A stretch of DNA of 64,000 nucleotides from Variovorax sp. PBL-E5 (lineage in GTDB: Bacteria > Pseudomonadota > Gammaproteobacteria > Burkholderiales > Burkholderiaceae_C). Position 1 is the stretch's first letter; each line of letters opens with the position of its first letter. The notes under the pieces are model-generated. The model was not told where the DNA came from. It worked only from the letters and a program-made list of their open reading frames with translations, and made no database searches. The stretch is from the NCBI RefSeq assembly GCF_901827185.1, contig NZ_LR594671.1, forward strand, positions 558,001 to 622,000, given 5' to 3'. The position numbers and the translations under genes were made by a program. Of the stretch, positions 14,908 to 23,707 are shown piece after piece.

Positions 14908-15936
14908 ATGGAATACCGCTTTCTCGGCAAATCAGGCTTTCGCGTCCCGGCACTGAGCTTCGGCACCGGCACCTTCGGCGGCAAGGGCGAGTTCTTCCAG
15001 GCCTGGGGCAACACCGATGTGGCCGAGGCCCGCAAGCTGATCGACATCTGCCTCGAGGCGGGCGTCAACATGTTCGACAGCGCCGACATCTACTCCGGCG
15101 GCGCGGCCGAGTCGGTGCTCGGCGAGGCGATCAAGGGCCGGCCCCGCGACAAGCTGCTGATCTCCACCAAGGCCACCTTCCGCAGCGGCGAGGGCGCCAA
15201 CGACATCGGCGCTTCGCGCCACCACTTGGTGAGCACGGTCGACGCGGCGCTGCGGCGCCTCGGCACCGACTACATCGACCTGTTCCAACTCCACGGCTTC
15301 GATGCCGCCACCCCGGTGGAAGAGACGCTCTCCACACTCGATGATCTCGTGCGCGCCGGCAAGCTGCGCTACGTCGGCGCCTCCAACTTCTCGGGCTGGC
15401 ACCTGATGAAGTCGCTGGCGGTCGCCGAGCGCTACGGCTATCCGCGCTACGTCGCGCACCAGGCCTACTACTCGCTCGTGGGCCGCGACTACGAATGGGA
15501 GTTGATGCCGCTGGGGCAGGACCAGGGCGTGGGCGCGGTGGTGTGGAGTCCGCTCGGCTGGGGCCGGCTCACCGGCAAGATCCGGCGCGGCCAACCGCTG
15601 CCCGCCAACAGCCGCCTGCACGTGACGGCCGACATGGGGCCGCCGGTGCCCGACGAGCTGCTCTACCGCGTGGTCGACGCGCTCGACAAGATCGCCGGCG
15701 AGACCGGCAAGACCGTGCCGCAGGTCGCGCTGAACTGGCTGCTGCAGCGCCCGACCGTGTCCAGCGTCGTGATCGGTGCGCGCGACGAGCAACAGCTGCG
15801 CCAGAACCTCGGCGCGGTGGGCTGGAACCTCACGCAGGCGCAGGTGGCCGAGCTCGACGCGGCAAGCACGACGACGCGGGCCTATCCCTACTGGCATCAA
15901 CAGGGCTTTCTCGAGCGCAATCCCAACCCGGTGTGA
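14908..15936 (+). CDS. Aldo/keto reductase
   Basis: The 342-residue NADPH-dependent oxidoreductase has the AKR (alpha/beta)8 barrel layout: YRFLGKSGFRVPALSFGTGTFG split at its opening strand, NMFDSADIYSGGAAESVLGEA containing the catalytic Asp and Tyr, LISTKATF with the catalytic Lys, DYIDLFQLHGFD with the catalytic His, and the C-terminal cofactor motif VVIGARDEQQLRQNL. It looks like a member of the AKR11/12-like bacterial group acting on sugar or aldehyde substrates. The ATG at 14908 follows CACGGAG; longer upstream reading is not supported. A VOC protein follows 11 bp downstream, probably in the same transcript. Confidence 0.93.
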   Translation: MEYRFLGKSGFRVPALSFGTGTFGGKGEFFQAWGNTDVAEARKLIDICLEAGVNMFDSADIYSGGAAESVLGEAIKGRPRDKLLISTKATFRSGEGANDIGASRHHLVSTVDAALRRLGTDYIDLFQLHGFDAATPVEETLSTLDDLVRAGKLRYVGASNFSGWHLMKSLAVAERYGYPRYVAHQAYYSLVGRDYEWELMPLGQDQGVGAVVWSPLGWGRLTGKIRRGQPLPANSRLHVTADMGPPVPDELLYRVVDALDKIAGETGKTVPQVALNWLLQRPTVSSVVIGARDEQQLRQNLGAVGWNLTQAQVAELDAASTTTRAYPYWHQQGFLERNPNPV

Positions 15937-15947
15937 TCGAGACCCGA

Positions 15948-16337
15948 ATGCGCATCGAACATATTGCCCTTTGGACCGACGACCTCGAACGCTGCAAGCA
16001 GTTCTACATTCGCTATTTCGACGCCCGGCCCGGCAGCGGGTATGTCAATGCGGCCAAGGGATTCGAGTCGTGCTTTCTGAGTTTCAAGGAGGGCGCGCGG
16101 ATCGAAGTGATGAAGACGACGACGCTGCATCCGCTGGTCATCGAGCCGGGAGCGCAGCGGATGGGGCTCGCGCATTTCGCGGTGTCGCTGGGGTCGCAGG
16201 GGCGGGTTGATGAGCTCACTCGACGGTTGAAGGACGATGGGTATCCGGTGCTGGATGGGCCTCGCAAGACTGGAGATGGGTACTACGAGAGCGTGGTGCT
16301 CGATCCGGATGGCAATCGGATCGAGATCACTGCTTGA
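15948..16337 (+). CDS. VOC-family glyoxalase-like protein
   Basis: A 129-residue, single-domain VOC protein: MRIEHIALWTDDLERCKQFY, then FLSFKEGARIEVM, MGLAHFAVSLGSQGRVDEL and the closing ESVVLDPDGNRIEI. Metal ligand positions are plausible (His5, Glu in IEVM, His in LAHFAV, Glu in RIEI), so a glyoxalase I-like metal site could be formed. It lies 11 bp after the aldo-keto reductase and may cooperate with it in aldehyde or methylglyoxal detoxification; that link is inferred from position only. Confidence 0.88.
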   Translation: MRIEHIALWTDDLERCKQFYIRYFDARPGSGYVNAAKGFESCFLSFKEGARIEVMKTTTLHPLVIEPGAQRMGLAHFAVSLGSQGRVDELTRRLKDDGYPVLDGPRKTGDGYYESVVLDPDGNRIEITA

Positions 16338-16464
16338 TGATCAGGATGGCGAATGAGGCGTCGCCGGCAAGAAGCACATCGCCCCATGCATCGATTGAAA
16401 ATCCGCTTGGCCGAAGTCGTCCTGGCTGCGCGACCGATATTATTCATCTGCACGTTTTGAACCT

Positions 16465-16845
16465 ATGAGTCAACATAGCGGAGCCATCGGCCTGATGCTG
16501 ATGATCCTGGCCCTGTTCATGCTGATGGGCATCCCTCTCCTTGTCGAAAGGGCAGCGAGGCGAAAGGAGATTGCCAAGTTGATGGCAACCGGAAAACGAA
16601 CGTCCGCAGAAATTCTCGAGTACTCAACGGGTGGGGGCGGCAAGAGCCAGTGCATCGTATTCAGCTTTACTCCGCTCGGTGCGTCCGAGAGTTCGAGATA
16701 CTCGAAGCTCATCTATGGATCTCGAAAACTCAAGATGGGCGATCGCGTCGAAATTTGCTACAACGAGCGATACCCATTCTTATTGGCCTTGGTTCCTCTC
16801 GGCAACCGTCAAGACGTGGGATCGCAACCTTTGTCGAACCGATGA
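16465..16845 (+). CDS. Small DUF3592-like membrane protein
   Basis: The 126-residue protein has one N-terminal membrane helix (IGLMLMILALFMLMGIPLLV), a charged stretch, then a beta-rich domain: ATGKRTSAEILEYSTGGG, CIVFSFTPLG and MGDRVEICYNERYPFLLAL. The last segment, giving velocity-style Y(N/D)P-like ending, resembles DUF3592 proteins, which have unknown function. No clear ribosome site precedes the ATG. The base composition starts to drop here, marking the left side of the lower-GC island. Confidence 0.65.
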   Translation: MSQHSGAIGLMLMILALFMLMGIPLLVERAARRKEIAKLMATGKRTSAEILEYSTGGGGKSQCIVFSFTPLGASESSRYSKLIYGSRKLKMGDRVEICYNERYPFLLALVPLGNRQDVGSQPLSNR

Positions 16846-17087
16846 ACGCCGAACTTCGCTGGCGTGGTTCGGCGCGAGAACTGGGCCTGCTGAACACATG
16901 AGCCGTACTTTCCGCCGCGCAACGCCAACTTATGGCCGGCGCGTCCGATTCACGCTTGAGAATCAAGCCAACAACCGTCCGTGGAAACGGGGCAAGTCCA
17001 AGTCCAGTTGGAGAAGTTAATGCACTTCCAGAAAGAGGCGAGCTTCCGGGCGTTGGACCTGAGGGACATGCTGATGCATGGTGGGAT

Positions 17088-18170
17088 ATGACTACCAAGA
17101 GAAAGCGTTCCCAGGCGACCAGCCGAGACGGGATCAACTTCGTGCGTACGCTGGTCGAGCGCCATAACTGCACCTTCCAAGAGATCGATCTACAAAACGA
17201 CCTTGGAAACGATGCGTACGTCGAGTTTGTGGCCGAGGAAAGTGCTACGGGTTGCTGCGTAGCGCTGCAAATAAAGTCGGGTTCTTCATACCGCGCTGCC
17301 GGTGGACGCTACGGGTTCCAGTCCGATAGCGACCACTTCGAGTACTGGGCCTCTCACACGCTGCCCGTGCTTGCAATCATTGTCGACCCCGAAGCGAGCA
17401 GGGCGGCCTGGGTTGACATCACCGACCATCTTCGACGCAACCCTGCGGCGGTTAAGGAAGGACCCTTCAGCATTTACGCTGACCAAGGCTTTTCAGCGTC
17501 TTCGTTTGCTGAGTTTCGGCAGCACTGCCTGACCTACCTCGACCCATACAGTCGCGAGCAGAACTTCGGGAGGGCTTTGACGGCCTTTGCCGATCGAGCG
17601 GACAATGAACGCTGCTTTGACGGACTACGGGCACTGTTTGCGTTCCATAGGCAGCAGGTAGCTACCTGGTATTACCTGATCTCGTGTCTCTCCAACTGCC
17701 AGGGGCACAGAGTCCTGCGCCCTCTCGTTGCATGTCTCTGCCATATCCCCGCGCATGGAGACATCTTCTGGAGCCAACAGAACATCATCGACGCAGAGGT
17801 CCGTCAGGAGGCACTTCGACTAATGCACCAGTTGTTTGACCGCAGGGACGCGCTCACCATGCTCTCGGTGATCGACGATTCGGGCATTGACCGGGGAACC
17901 ATCGGGCAGGCGGTACACGCGCTGGTGGACACCATGGCAGATGTGCCGGCAGTGATGGAATCGATTGCAATCGATCAGAGTCAGAGTGAGCGCGTTCGGC
18001 ACAGCGCGATCCTATTCGCAACCGACTCGGCCCAATGGCAATCCCCTGCGGTCGCTCTTGATCTCTTGGATCGAATACGGGTTTCAATTGCCAGCGATGA
18101 CGAACTGCGCGCCGTGGTCGACTGGTTGGCAGGCGATCTGATGCAGTACGGCCGCGTATCGTTCTACTAG
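17088..18170 (+). CDS. DUF4365-domain, nuclease-like protein
   Basis: The 360-residue product has an N-terminal DUF4365 domain (about residues 10-150): RDGINFVRTLVERHNC, NDLGNDAYVEFV, CCVALQIKSGSSY and FEYWASHTLPVLAIIVD. The D..E...QIK arrangement resembles the Mrr/PD-(D/E)XK restriction-endonuclease fold, with Gln in place of the usual acidic residue before Lys. The remaining 200 residues look helical and repeat-like and are not recognised. DUF4365 proteins occur in defence islands. The start at ATG 17088 is the best in-frame choice but has a poor ribosome site; a frame extending upstream to 16932 exists. It lies upstream of a ParB-like gene and a DNA methyltransferase on the same strand. 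Confidence 0.75.
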   Translation: MTTKRKRSQATSRDGINFVRTLVERHNCTFQEIDLQNDLGNDAYVEFVAEESATGCCVALQIKSGSSYRAAGGRYGFQSDSDHFEYWASHTLPVLAIIVDPEASRAAWVDITDHLRRNPAAVKEGPFSIYADQGFSASSFAEFRQHCLTYLDPYSREQNFGRALTAFADRADNERCFDGLRALFAFHRQQVATWYYLISCLSNCQGHRVLRPLVACLCHIPAHGDIFWSQQNIIDAEVRQEALRLMHQLFDRRDALTMLSVIDDSGIDRGTIGQAVHALVDTMADVPAVMESIAIDQSQSERVRHSAILFATDSAQWQSPAVALDLLDRIRVSIASDDELRAVVDWLAGDLMQYGRVSFY

Positions 18171-18511
18171 ACTTGGCGGCGGTGGCAAATGGGTCGACAT
18201 CCGTTTCAAGCGACGAATGCTGGACTGGCATCAGGTGAGTAGGACGTCATGCACTGCGCGAACTACCCACGGAAACGGAATTCGAAGCCCGGACCCGAAA
18301 TCCCTTTTCCTAGGGGAACAGCTATGCCGCGTTTTCGCCTTTGCTGCTCGATTGCACAATTCAGAAAAATGAACTCGAAGTTATCGACCTGAGGCTGCGG
18401 ATGCATCGCGAGCATCGCCGACTACAATCGAGTTGCAGATGCGCAAAGTCACCTCAAGCCGAAGCTAATGCAATTGGGGCTGCAATCGGACCAAAAAAAG
18501 GGGAAAACAAT
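18171..18511. other. 341-bp gap upstream of the ParB-like gene
   Basis: No convincing gene is seen. The gap is relatively AT-rich toward its right end and finishes with AAAAAAAGGGGAAAAC, an unusually strong ribosome site for the ParB-like gene. An in-frame upward extension of that gene to 18341 exists but its codons look non-coding. The promoter of the downstream pair probably lies here. Confidence 0.5.
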
Positions 18512-19831
18512 ATGGTAACTGCTGCACGCCAATATGAGCGACGCGATGGGATCTCTTTGGCGAGACTTCATCTCGACCCCGAGAACCCTCGCCACGATCC
18601 GATCGAGGACGAAGACAAGATCATCGGCCACTTAATGCGGACGGAGAAGGTACAGGCGCTAGCGAAGAGCATCGTAGAGAACGGCGGGATCAGCCCACTT
18701 GATGCGATTGGTGTAGTCGAGATGGCGGACAACCCCGGGCACTTCATTGTTGCCGAGGGCAATCGACGCACTTGCGCCCTCAAGGTCTTGAACGACCCAA
18801 AGAAGGCGCCTTCCATCACGGCTCAAAAGTACTTTCAATCGTTGGTTCAGAGAGCCAGCCTACCGCAGAAGTTCTCGGTTGTCGTGTTTCCAGACAAGGA
18901 GGCTGCGAGGCCCTGGATGGAACTGCGGCACTTGGGGCCGCAAGATGGCGCGGGAATGAAGTCTTGGAATGCTGTTCAGAAGACTCGCTTTTCCCGCGGC
19001 GCCTCGCCGGATACTCTCGCCCTGGCAGTGTTGGAACGAGCCGAAGCGGCTGGATGGATCGACGCTGAAACAAGGAAGAAGATTGGCATCACGACGCTGA
19101 CGCGGTATCTCGGAAATCCTGTGGTGCGGACCGCGCTCGGCATCGGAGAACGTGGCAACCTAACGTTCACGCACGAACCGGCGGAGGTCGACGTCGCCCT
19201 CAAGAAGTTCGTCACCGATGCCATCCCACGCAAGGGCGGTACCGAGGCGCCGGTCAACTCGCGGACGAAAGCAGCCGATTGGAAAGCCTACGGACGCCAA
19301 TTACACACGGAGGGCTTCTCACCCACAACCGCTCTGCCAGGCCCTGTTGTCCCGCCGGCGCCCACCAAGACCGTAACGCCAAGAGCGCGTGGTCCGCGGC
19401 ACCCGGACAAGCGCCCAAACGTCATGCCATCGGACTTCGTGGTCAAACACAGGGATCCCGCACTCCAACGGCTGACCGCCGAACTCAAGGGCATCAGACC
19501 TGACGATGGGTTTCCCTTCGCGGCGAACTACTTGCTTCGCGCCGTCCTTGAGCGCGTCATGGTCCTTTACGCGAAGAAGGCCGGTGTCTGGAAGCAGAAC
19601 CTGGATGACAGAGCGCTTACTCGTGCATGCAACAGCGCGTTGGAAGCCTCTGGCGTCAGTTCGCATGAGTTAAAGAACCTGCGCATCGCTTTTTCGACCG
19701 ACGACTCGCCCTTGAGTCTCCAGACGCTCGGCGCCGCGGTGCACGCCGCGCACTTGCCTACACGAAAGGGGTTGATCGCCGTGTGGGACAACTGGGCGCC
19801 GACGGTGCGTCATATGCTAGATCGGCTGTAG
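18512..19831 (+). CDS. ParB/Srx-like protein with unassigned C-terminal domain
   Basis: This 439-residue protein begins with a ParB N-terminal-like domain: ISLARLHLDPENPRHDP, KVQALAKSIVENGGISPLDAI and FIVAEGNRRTCALKVLND. The EGNRRTCA motif (82-89) is the counterpart of the GERRxxA box that binds CTP or carries catalytic residues in ParB-related proteins. No canonical ParB HTH or CTP-partition context is evident. The C-terminal 130 residues (FPFAANYLLRAVLERVMVL, then LGAAVHAAHLPT and a final WDNWAP) are probably helical and not recognised. ParB-like domains of this sort occur with DNA-modification enzymes in defence loci. The ATG at 18512 has a strong AGGGGAAAAC site. A methyltransferase follows 42 bp downstream. 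Confidence 0.8.
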   Translation: MVTAARQYERRDGISLARLHLDPENPRHDPIEDEDKIIGHLMRTEKVQALAKSIVENGGISPLDAIGVVEMADNPGHFIVAEGNRRTCALKVLNDPKKAPSITAQKYFQSLVQRASLPQKFSVVVFPDKEAARPWMELRHLGPQDGAGMKSWNAVQKTRFSRGASPDTLALAVLERAEAAGWIDAETRKKIGITTLTRYLGNPVVRTALGIGERGNLTFTHEPAEVDVALKKFVTDAIPRKGGTEAPVNSRTKAADWKAYGRQLHTEGFSPTTALPGPVVPPAPTKTVTPRARGPRHPDKRPNVMPSDFVVKHRDPALQRLTAELKGIRPDDGFPFAANYLLRAVLERVMVLYAKKAGVWKQNLDDRALTRACNSALEASGVSSHELKNLRIAFSTDDSPLSLQTLGAAVHAAHLPTRKGLIAVWDNWAPTVRHMLDRL

Positions 19832-19873
19832 GTAGGGCTGGCCAAAGTGATGCGATTTCGATAACCTCAGCTC

Positions 19874-20725
19874 ATGCCTACGACAGAAACACCATTGCGT
19901 TACCCTGGCGGCAAAACGCAGCTTGCACCATTCGTCATCGACCTGCTCAGAGCAAACCGACTACTTGGCGGCGTCTATGCCGAGCCCTTTGCAGGTGGGG
20001 CTGGTCTGGCTTGGCGCCTCCTTCTCGCAGGCCATGTTTCTGAGGTCTGGCTCAACGACATTGACCCCGCAATCTACGGATTTTGGCACTCTGTACTCAA
20101 TCAGACGGACGACCTATGCGAGTTGATTGAGACAACGCCTGTGAACATGGAGGAGTGGCATCGTCAGCGTGGGATCATGGGCAGAGGACGTGTCGGCCCG
20201 CTCAAGTTGGGGTTCGCCGCGCTGTTCCTCAACCGCACCAATCGCTCTGGCATCATCAGCGGCGGTGTGATCGGAGGCAAGGATCAAACCGGCAATTACA
20301 AGCTCGACTGCCGATTCAATCGTGCGGCTTTGATCGAGAGAATTCGACGCATTGCCTCATACCGCGATGTGGTTACGCTGACTCGCCTTGATGCCATGCT
20401 CTGCATCCCAAAATGGGCGAACGAGATGCCCAAGCGCGGCTTGATGAACATTGATCCGCCTTACTTTGCCAAAGGTCGGGGTCTCTACACTAACTTCTAC
20501 ACTGGGTCTGACCACAGGGATCTGTCGGTCATGATTCGGAAATTGAAGTGCCCTTGGATGTTGACTTACGACGACGTCGAAGACATTGAGCGGCTATATA
20601 AGGGAATGCCGATGTATCGCAAGGGACTCATTTACTATGCTCAGGTCAAGCGTCGAGCCAATGAACTAGTGGTGCTGGCGCCAGCGCTCGCGGCCCCTCA
20701 GAGCCTCTATCAGCAGGCTGCGTGA
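19874..20725 (+). CDS. D12-class N6-adenine DNA methyltransferase (Dam-like)
   Basis: A 283-residue protein with the complete motif order of Dam-type enzymes: PLRYPGGKTQLAPFV near the N-terminus, the SAM site YAEPFAGGAGLAWRLL, NDIDPAIYGFW, an FLNRTNRSGIISGG segment before the recognition region, and the catalytic NIDPPYF (motif IV, DPPY). It should transfer methyl groups from SAM to adenine N6 at a defined site. It lies 42 bp behind the ParB-like gene on the same strand and probably in the same transcript. No classical restriction partner is adjacent unless the DUF4365 protein serves; it may otherwise be an orphan or modification-only enzyme. Confidence 0.92.
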   Translation: MPTTETPLRYPGGKTQLAPFVIDLLRANRLLGGVYAEPFAGGAGLAWRLLLAGHVSEVWLNDIDPAIYGFWHSVLNQTDDLCELIETTPVNMEEWHRQRGIMGRGRVGPLKLGFAALFLNRTNRSGIISGGVIGGKDQTGNYKLDCRFNRAALIERIRRIASYRDVVTLTRLDAMLCIPKWANEMPKRGLMNIDPPYFAKGRGLYTNFYTGSDHRDLSVMIRKLKCPWMLTYDDVEDIERLYKGMPMYRKGLIYYAQVKRRANELVVLAPALAAPQSLYQQAA

Positions 20726-20941
20726 GTCGTCAGTGTATTTCCGACTGATGAAATCGATCAGACCGCAGGATACCGTGGCTCCTGGCTGACTAAGGGCGCA
20801 CCTTTCCTGAGCCCAGATCCCTGCGGCCTTTGGCAGGTGCCCATGACGCTTGTGACCGCCATCCAACTGAGCCGATAGCACGCCGCCAATCTGGACGTTT
20901 GGCAGCGGGACGACTGCATCCGATCTCGACCGGTACCTGTG

Positions 20942-21262
20942 GTCGAGAGCACCAGCTCTTCCGAGTGATTAAGCGGCAGTTCGGATTCAAGAAGTTGCGC
21001 TACCGCGGACTCGCCAAGAATACAGCGCAACTCGTCACGCTGTTCGCGCTGTCGAATCTTTGGATGGCGCGAAGGAAGTTGATGGGAGCGCGGGGATGAG
21101 TGCGTTCGAAACGCGCCAATCGCACAGCGCGGGCATCGCGAGCGCCATGTTCTGCGACATGCAGACTCCAGATCTGCGTGTTCCTCAATGCGACTTTGCT
21201 TCATGCTCGGTCATTGGCTTCAATTGCTCATGCTGCACGTGTTTTGCAGACCTTCCCCAGTC
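20942..21262 (+). mobile_element. IS5-family transposase remnant, C-terminal end
   Basis: The forward frame from about 20955 reads [16 protein letters not shown], then [12 protein letters not shown] and [15 protein letters not shown], ending at 21099. This is the highly conserved C-terminus of IS5-family transposases. Upstream of about 20942 the similarity stops, so the N-terminal three quarters and left end are gone. CTGCACGTGTTTTGCAG followed by ACCTTCCCC near 21236-21262 may be the right terminal inverted repeat. The stretch 20726-20941 before it has no recognisable gene. The remnant sits between the methyltransferase and the reverse-strand DGQHR pair. Confidence 0.8.
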
Positions 21263-21301
21263 CACTGATCTACTTTCTACAAGCCGTGATGACATGTTAT
21301 G

Positions 21302-22318
21302 TCAACACGGCCATGGCGCGCCGGCAGTGATCAGTCCACGTTGTTGTGCGAACCGGTTCTTGCTAACAAGCCAGCGCCGATCTAGACCACTTCGGTCGAC
21401 GATCTCGTCATGCAGCGAATGCGCAATACGACTCAAGAGAATCGTCAGATCTATGAGCATCCTCGCCGCGAGCTTCGGCTGCCGCTCAATACTCGGATCG
21501 AGCCGCATCAAAATCGTGTTGTTTTCCAATCGATCAACTAGCCCATCGACGGTTTGCGCTCCCGTGGAAAGGTAGGTGAACGTATCCAGGCTACTCTTGA
21601 AGCGCGGCGCGGCATATGCAAATCCAGGCCTGTAGTTGACGACATTGCGCAGCGCGCTTGGCCAGTCGTCTCCAAGAACTGCCGCAGACGCGATGATCGC
21701 CATAAAAAGCCTCTCCTCTTGGGGAGAGGCTACGCCTGCTCCGACCTCCGCGTAGATTTCACTGAACAGTCCGAAGACAGTGGTCCAAAGTTGTTCGTGA
21801 ATGCGACGCTGACGCTTCACGAGAAGAATACTGCGTGTTCCAGCGCTCATCGCGGGGCCACAGATGACCTCATAGGTTCCTTTGCCCATTGAGGCTGCGC
21901 CCGCCGGCGCAAGCTTGGTGAATTGCTTGGCGACGTCGGAAGTGACGAACCAGAGAGCATGTCCAAGCATTCTGGAAAAGGCCATCGCTGCAAAGTATGC
22001 CCAGTAGTAGAACGTAACTGCTTGCCACGCTGGGCTGTTCCATGCTGGGCTCGCCAAAGTCTTCATCAGCGAAACCTGATGCTCAAGCGCATGATCCAAG
22101 TGGTACGCAGCATCAGAGATCAATGCCCCACCAAAATCCGTCGGAGAGGCGGCGATCGTGAACTTGGTTGCTGTCGTTGACGCGACTGTATAAGTGCCGC
22201 GCGCTTGCCACGCAGCCAGCGTCAGTGGGCTCTTGAAATCAACGTTCGCCCCGGGCGGTACAGCGTCTAAAGCTCGTTGGCGAACTCGCTGCCAAAGAGC
22301 GCTTTGAGGCAAGCTCAC
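21302..22318 (-). CDS. Unknown helical protein paired with a DGQHR protein
   Basis: I do not recognise this 338-residue protein. It looks all-helical after a short beta-rich stretch: AWQAVTFYYWAYFAAMAFSR around residues 100-120 resembles the aromatic helix of HEPN-like domains, and WPSALRNVVNYRPGFAY around 227-243 recalls an RN/NYR turn found in some of these. A canonical R-x4-6-H HEPN active site is not evident, so this is a weak structural guess. Its ATG overlaps the stop of the upstream DGQHR gene by 4 bp (ATGA at 22315-22318), so the two are translationally coupled. Codon usage and GC differ from the chromosomal backbone. Confidence 0.7.
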   Translation of the reverse strand: MSLPQSALWQRVRQRALDAVPPGANVDFKSPLTLAAWQARGTYTVASTTATKFTIAASPTDFGGALISDAAYHLDHALEHQVSLMKTLASPAWNSPAWQAVTFYYWAYFAAMAFSRMLGHALWFVTSDVAKQFTKLAPAGAASMGKGTYEVICGPAMSAGTRSILLVKRQRRIHEQLWTTVFGLFSEIYAEVGAGVASPQEERLFMAIIASAAVLGDDWPSALRNVVNYRPGFAYAAPRFKSSLDTFTYLSTGAQTVDGLVDRLENNTILMRLDPSIERQPKLAARMLIDLTILLSRIAHSLHDEIVDRSGLDRRWLVSKNRFAQQRGLITAGAPWPC

Positions 22319-23358
22319 AGCATTTCAGCAGAAATGGGCGCCGTTTTTCTCAGGGTGGACTGCATGATCGCAACGATCGATTTTTTAGACAACAATACCC
22401 TGCCACCTGTTCCGAAGTAGCTAAGGCGGGCCAAGGGTCGAATGGTTGCCTGGATCATGACCTGCTTAGCGCTTCGCTTCGAGCTCAGCGTGCTCTGAAT
22501 CACTTCGCCAAAGAGTTCAAATATTGACTCAAAAAAGGCCGACCGCAGAAGCAGTGATTTGTCCGGAACTTCGGCATCCCAAGCGTTGAGAAAGTTCAGA
22601 ATCAGCTTGTACCTGTTCTCCGCGCCCGCGTCGAGCGCAACACCCGAAGTCAGAATCGGGCCCACCGCGCGGTTGAACGTTACCCTCGAGATACGCTTGG
22701 CAAGCGACTTGGATGCGCTAAGTTTTCCAGCGAGTGGTGATTGCGAATCGGTGTTCAATCTGTCGAAAATCTGGCGTAAGGTATGCTCTTTTGCGTCCTC
22801 GACGTCAGCGAGTTCTTTGATGTCAAGCAGTAGCGCTGCAGGTACGCCTCTCTGCGTTGTGTTGATGTCGATGAATAGCTTCGTCTCTTCTGCACGCGTC
22901 AGGCCTTCATAGATCGCGACCGGAACTCTGTGGCGAACAGAGCACTTCTGGTACCCCCAAAGTCTGTGTTGCCCGTCCAGAACCAAGAAGACTGACGGCT
23001 GACGCGCGAAGGAAATAGACTTTGTTTTCCGGTCGTAGACGAAGGCGGCATTCGGTTGAGCAGACAAGACGATGTTGCTCGGAATAGATCCAGTGCCAGC
23101 AGCTAGATAGCTTGCGATGTCGTCGGCACGCGACTCATTCAGGGCGCGCTGAAATCCTGCCACAGGATCCTCGTCTCGCTTTGCCACGAAGCAGTACTTG
23201 AATAGATCGTCGACTGGGATTGTTGTGAAGTAGAACCGATGCTTATTCTGTGTCATCAGCAAGGCGGGATAGGTCGTCGCCTTCTTCCGGGCAATCTTCT
23301 TTGTCGGCGCGGATGCGGATTGGGTTGCCAAATTCTTCTCCTTCAGCACGCAGTTCAT
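22315..23358 (-). CDS. DGQHR-domain protein (DndB-like family)
   Basis: The 347-residue protein carries the family signature FLVLDGQHRLWGYQ, with DGQHR at residues 128-132, and the accompanying motifs GFQRALNESRADDIASYL and LFIDINTTQRGVP. DGQHR proteins include DndB, which regulates DNA phosphorothioation operons, and subunits of related DNA-modification systems; they are distant relatives of the ParB fold. Here no dndACDE genes are seen. Its 3' end overlaps the unknown 338-aa gene, forming a two-gene operon. The Lys-rich N-terminus (KKIARKKAT) is probably disordered. Codon use is more AT-rich than the backbone, in line with horizontal transfer. Confidence 0.88.
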   Translation of the reverse strand: MNCVLKEKNLATQSASAPTKKIARKKATTYPALLMTQNKHRFYFTTIPVDDLFKYCFVAKRDEDPVAGFQRALNESRADDIASYLAAGTGSIPSNIVLSAQPNAAFVYDRKTKSISFARQPSVFLVLDGQHRLWGYQKCSVRHRVPVAIYEGLTRAEETKLFIDINTTQRGVPAALLLDIKELADVEDAKEHTLRQIFDRLNTDSQSPLAGKLSASKSLAKRISRVTFNRAVGPILTSGVALDAGAENRYKLILNFLNAWDAEVPDKSLLLRSAFFESIFELFGEVIQSTLSSKRSAKQVMIQATIRPLARLSYFGTGGRVLLSKKSIVAIMQSTLRKTAPISAEML

Positions 23359-23707
23359 CTGGCGCTCTGTTGAGAGCAGTCTACAAGAGCTAGCTTCGGC
23401 GCCGGGCTCGCGACCGGCATGCTACTTCAGGCTCGCTGACGTTTGCGCGCCTGCGTAGCGAAAGCAAGGCGGCGAACGGGCTTGGCGCGGTGGCCGCGAG
23501 GTATTTCAACCGCTTGCCGACGGCCATTTAGACACTGCCGAGGTCCGCTAACCAGGGAACGTCGCCGCCGGGTGAGGACGCCGCACTGTTCGAAAATCGG
23601 TCGGTGAGTCGCCGGATACCTGACCTTGGCGACCGGCAGCTTTTGATTGGAAGCAGACTCTAAGCCTTGCGCTATCTTCGACGCAATCGCTCATCGAACT
23701 ATCTGCG
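23359..23707. other. 349-bp gap between the DGQHR operon and the DUF3037 gene
   Basis: No gene is supported on either strand. GC-rich and AT-rich patches alternate and frames are short and broken, suggesting decayed sequence. The promoter of the DGQHR operon should lie in the left part, but no clear -35/-10 pair stands out. Confidence 0.5.

Noticed and set aside
18341..18511. N-terminal extension of the ParB-like gene
   Set aside because: The strong AGGGGAAAAC site sits directly before ATG 18512 and the extra codons do not resemble coding sequence.
20758..21204. 148-codon reverse ORF over the IS remnant
   Set aside because: The forward strand has the conserved IS5 transposase C-terminus; the reverse frame shows no domain.
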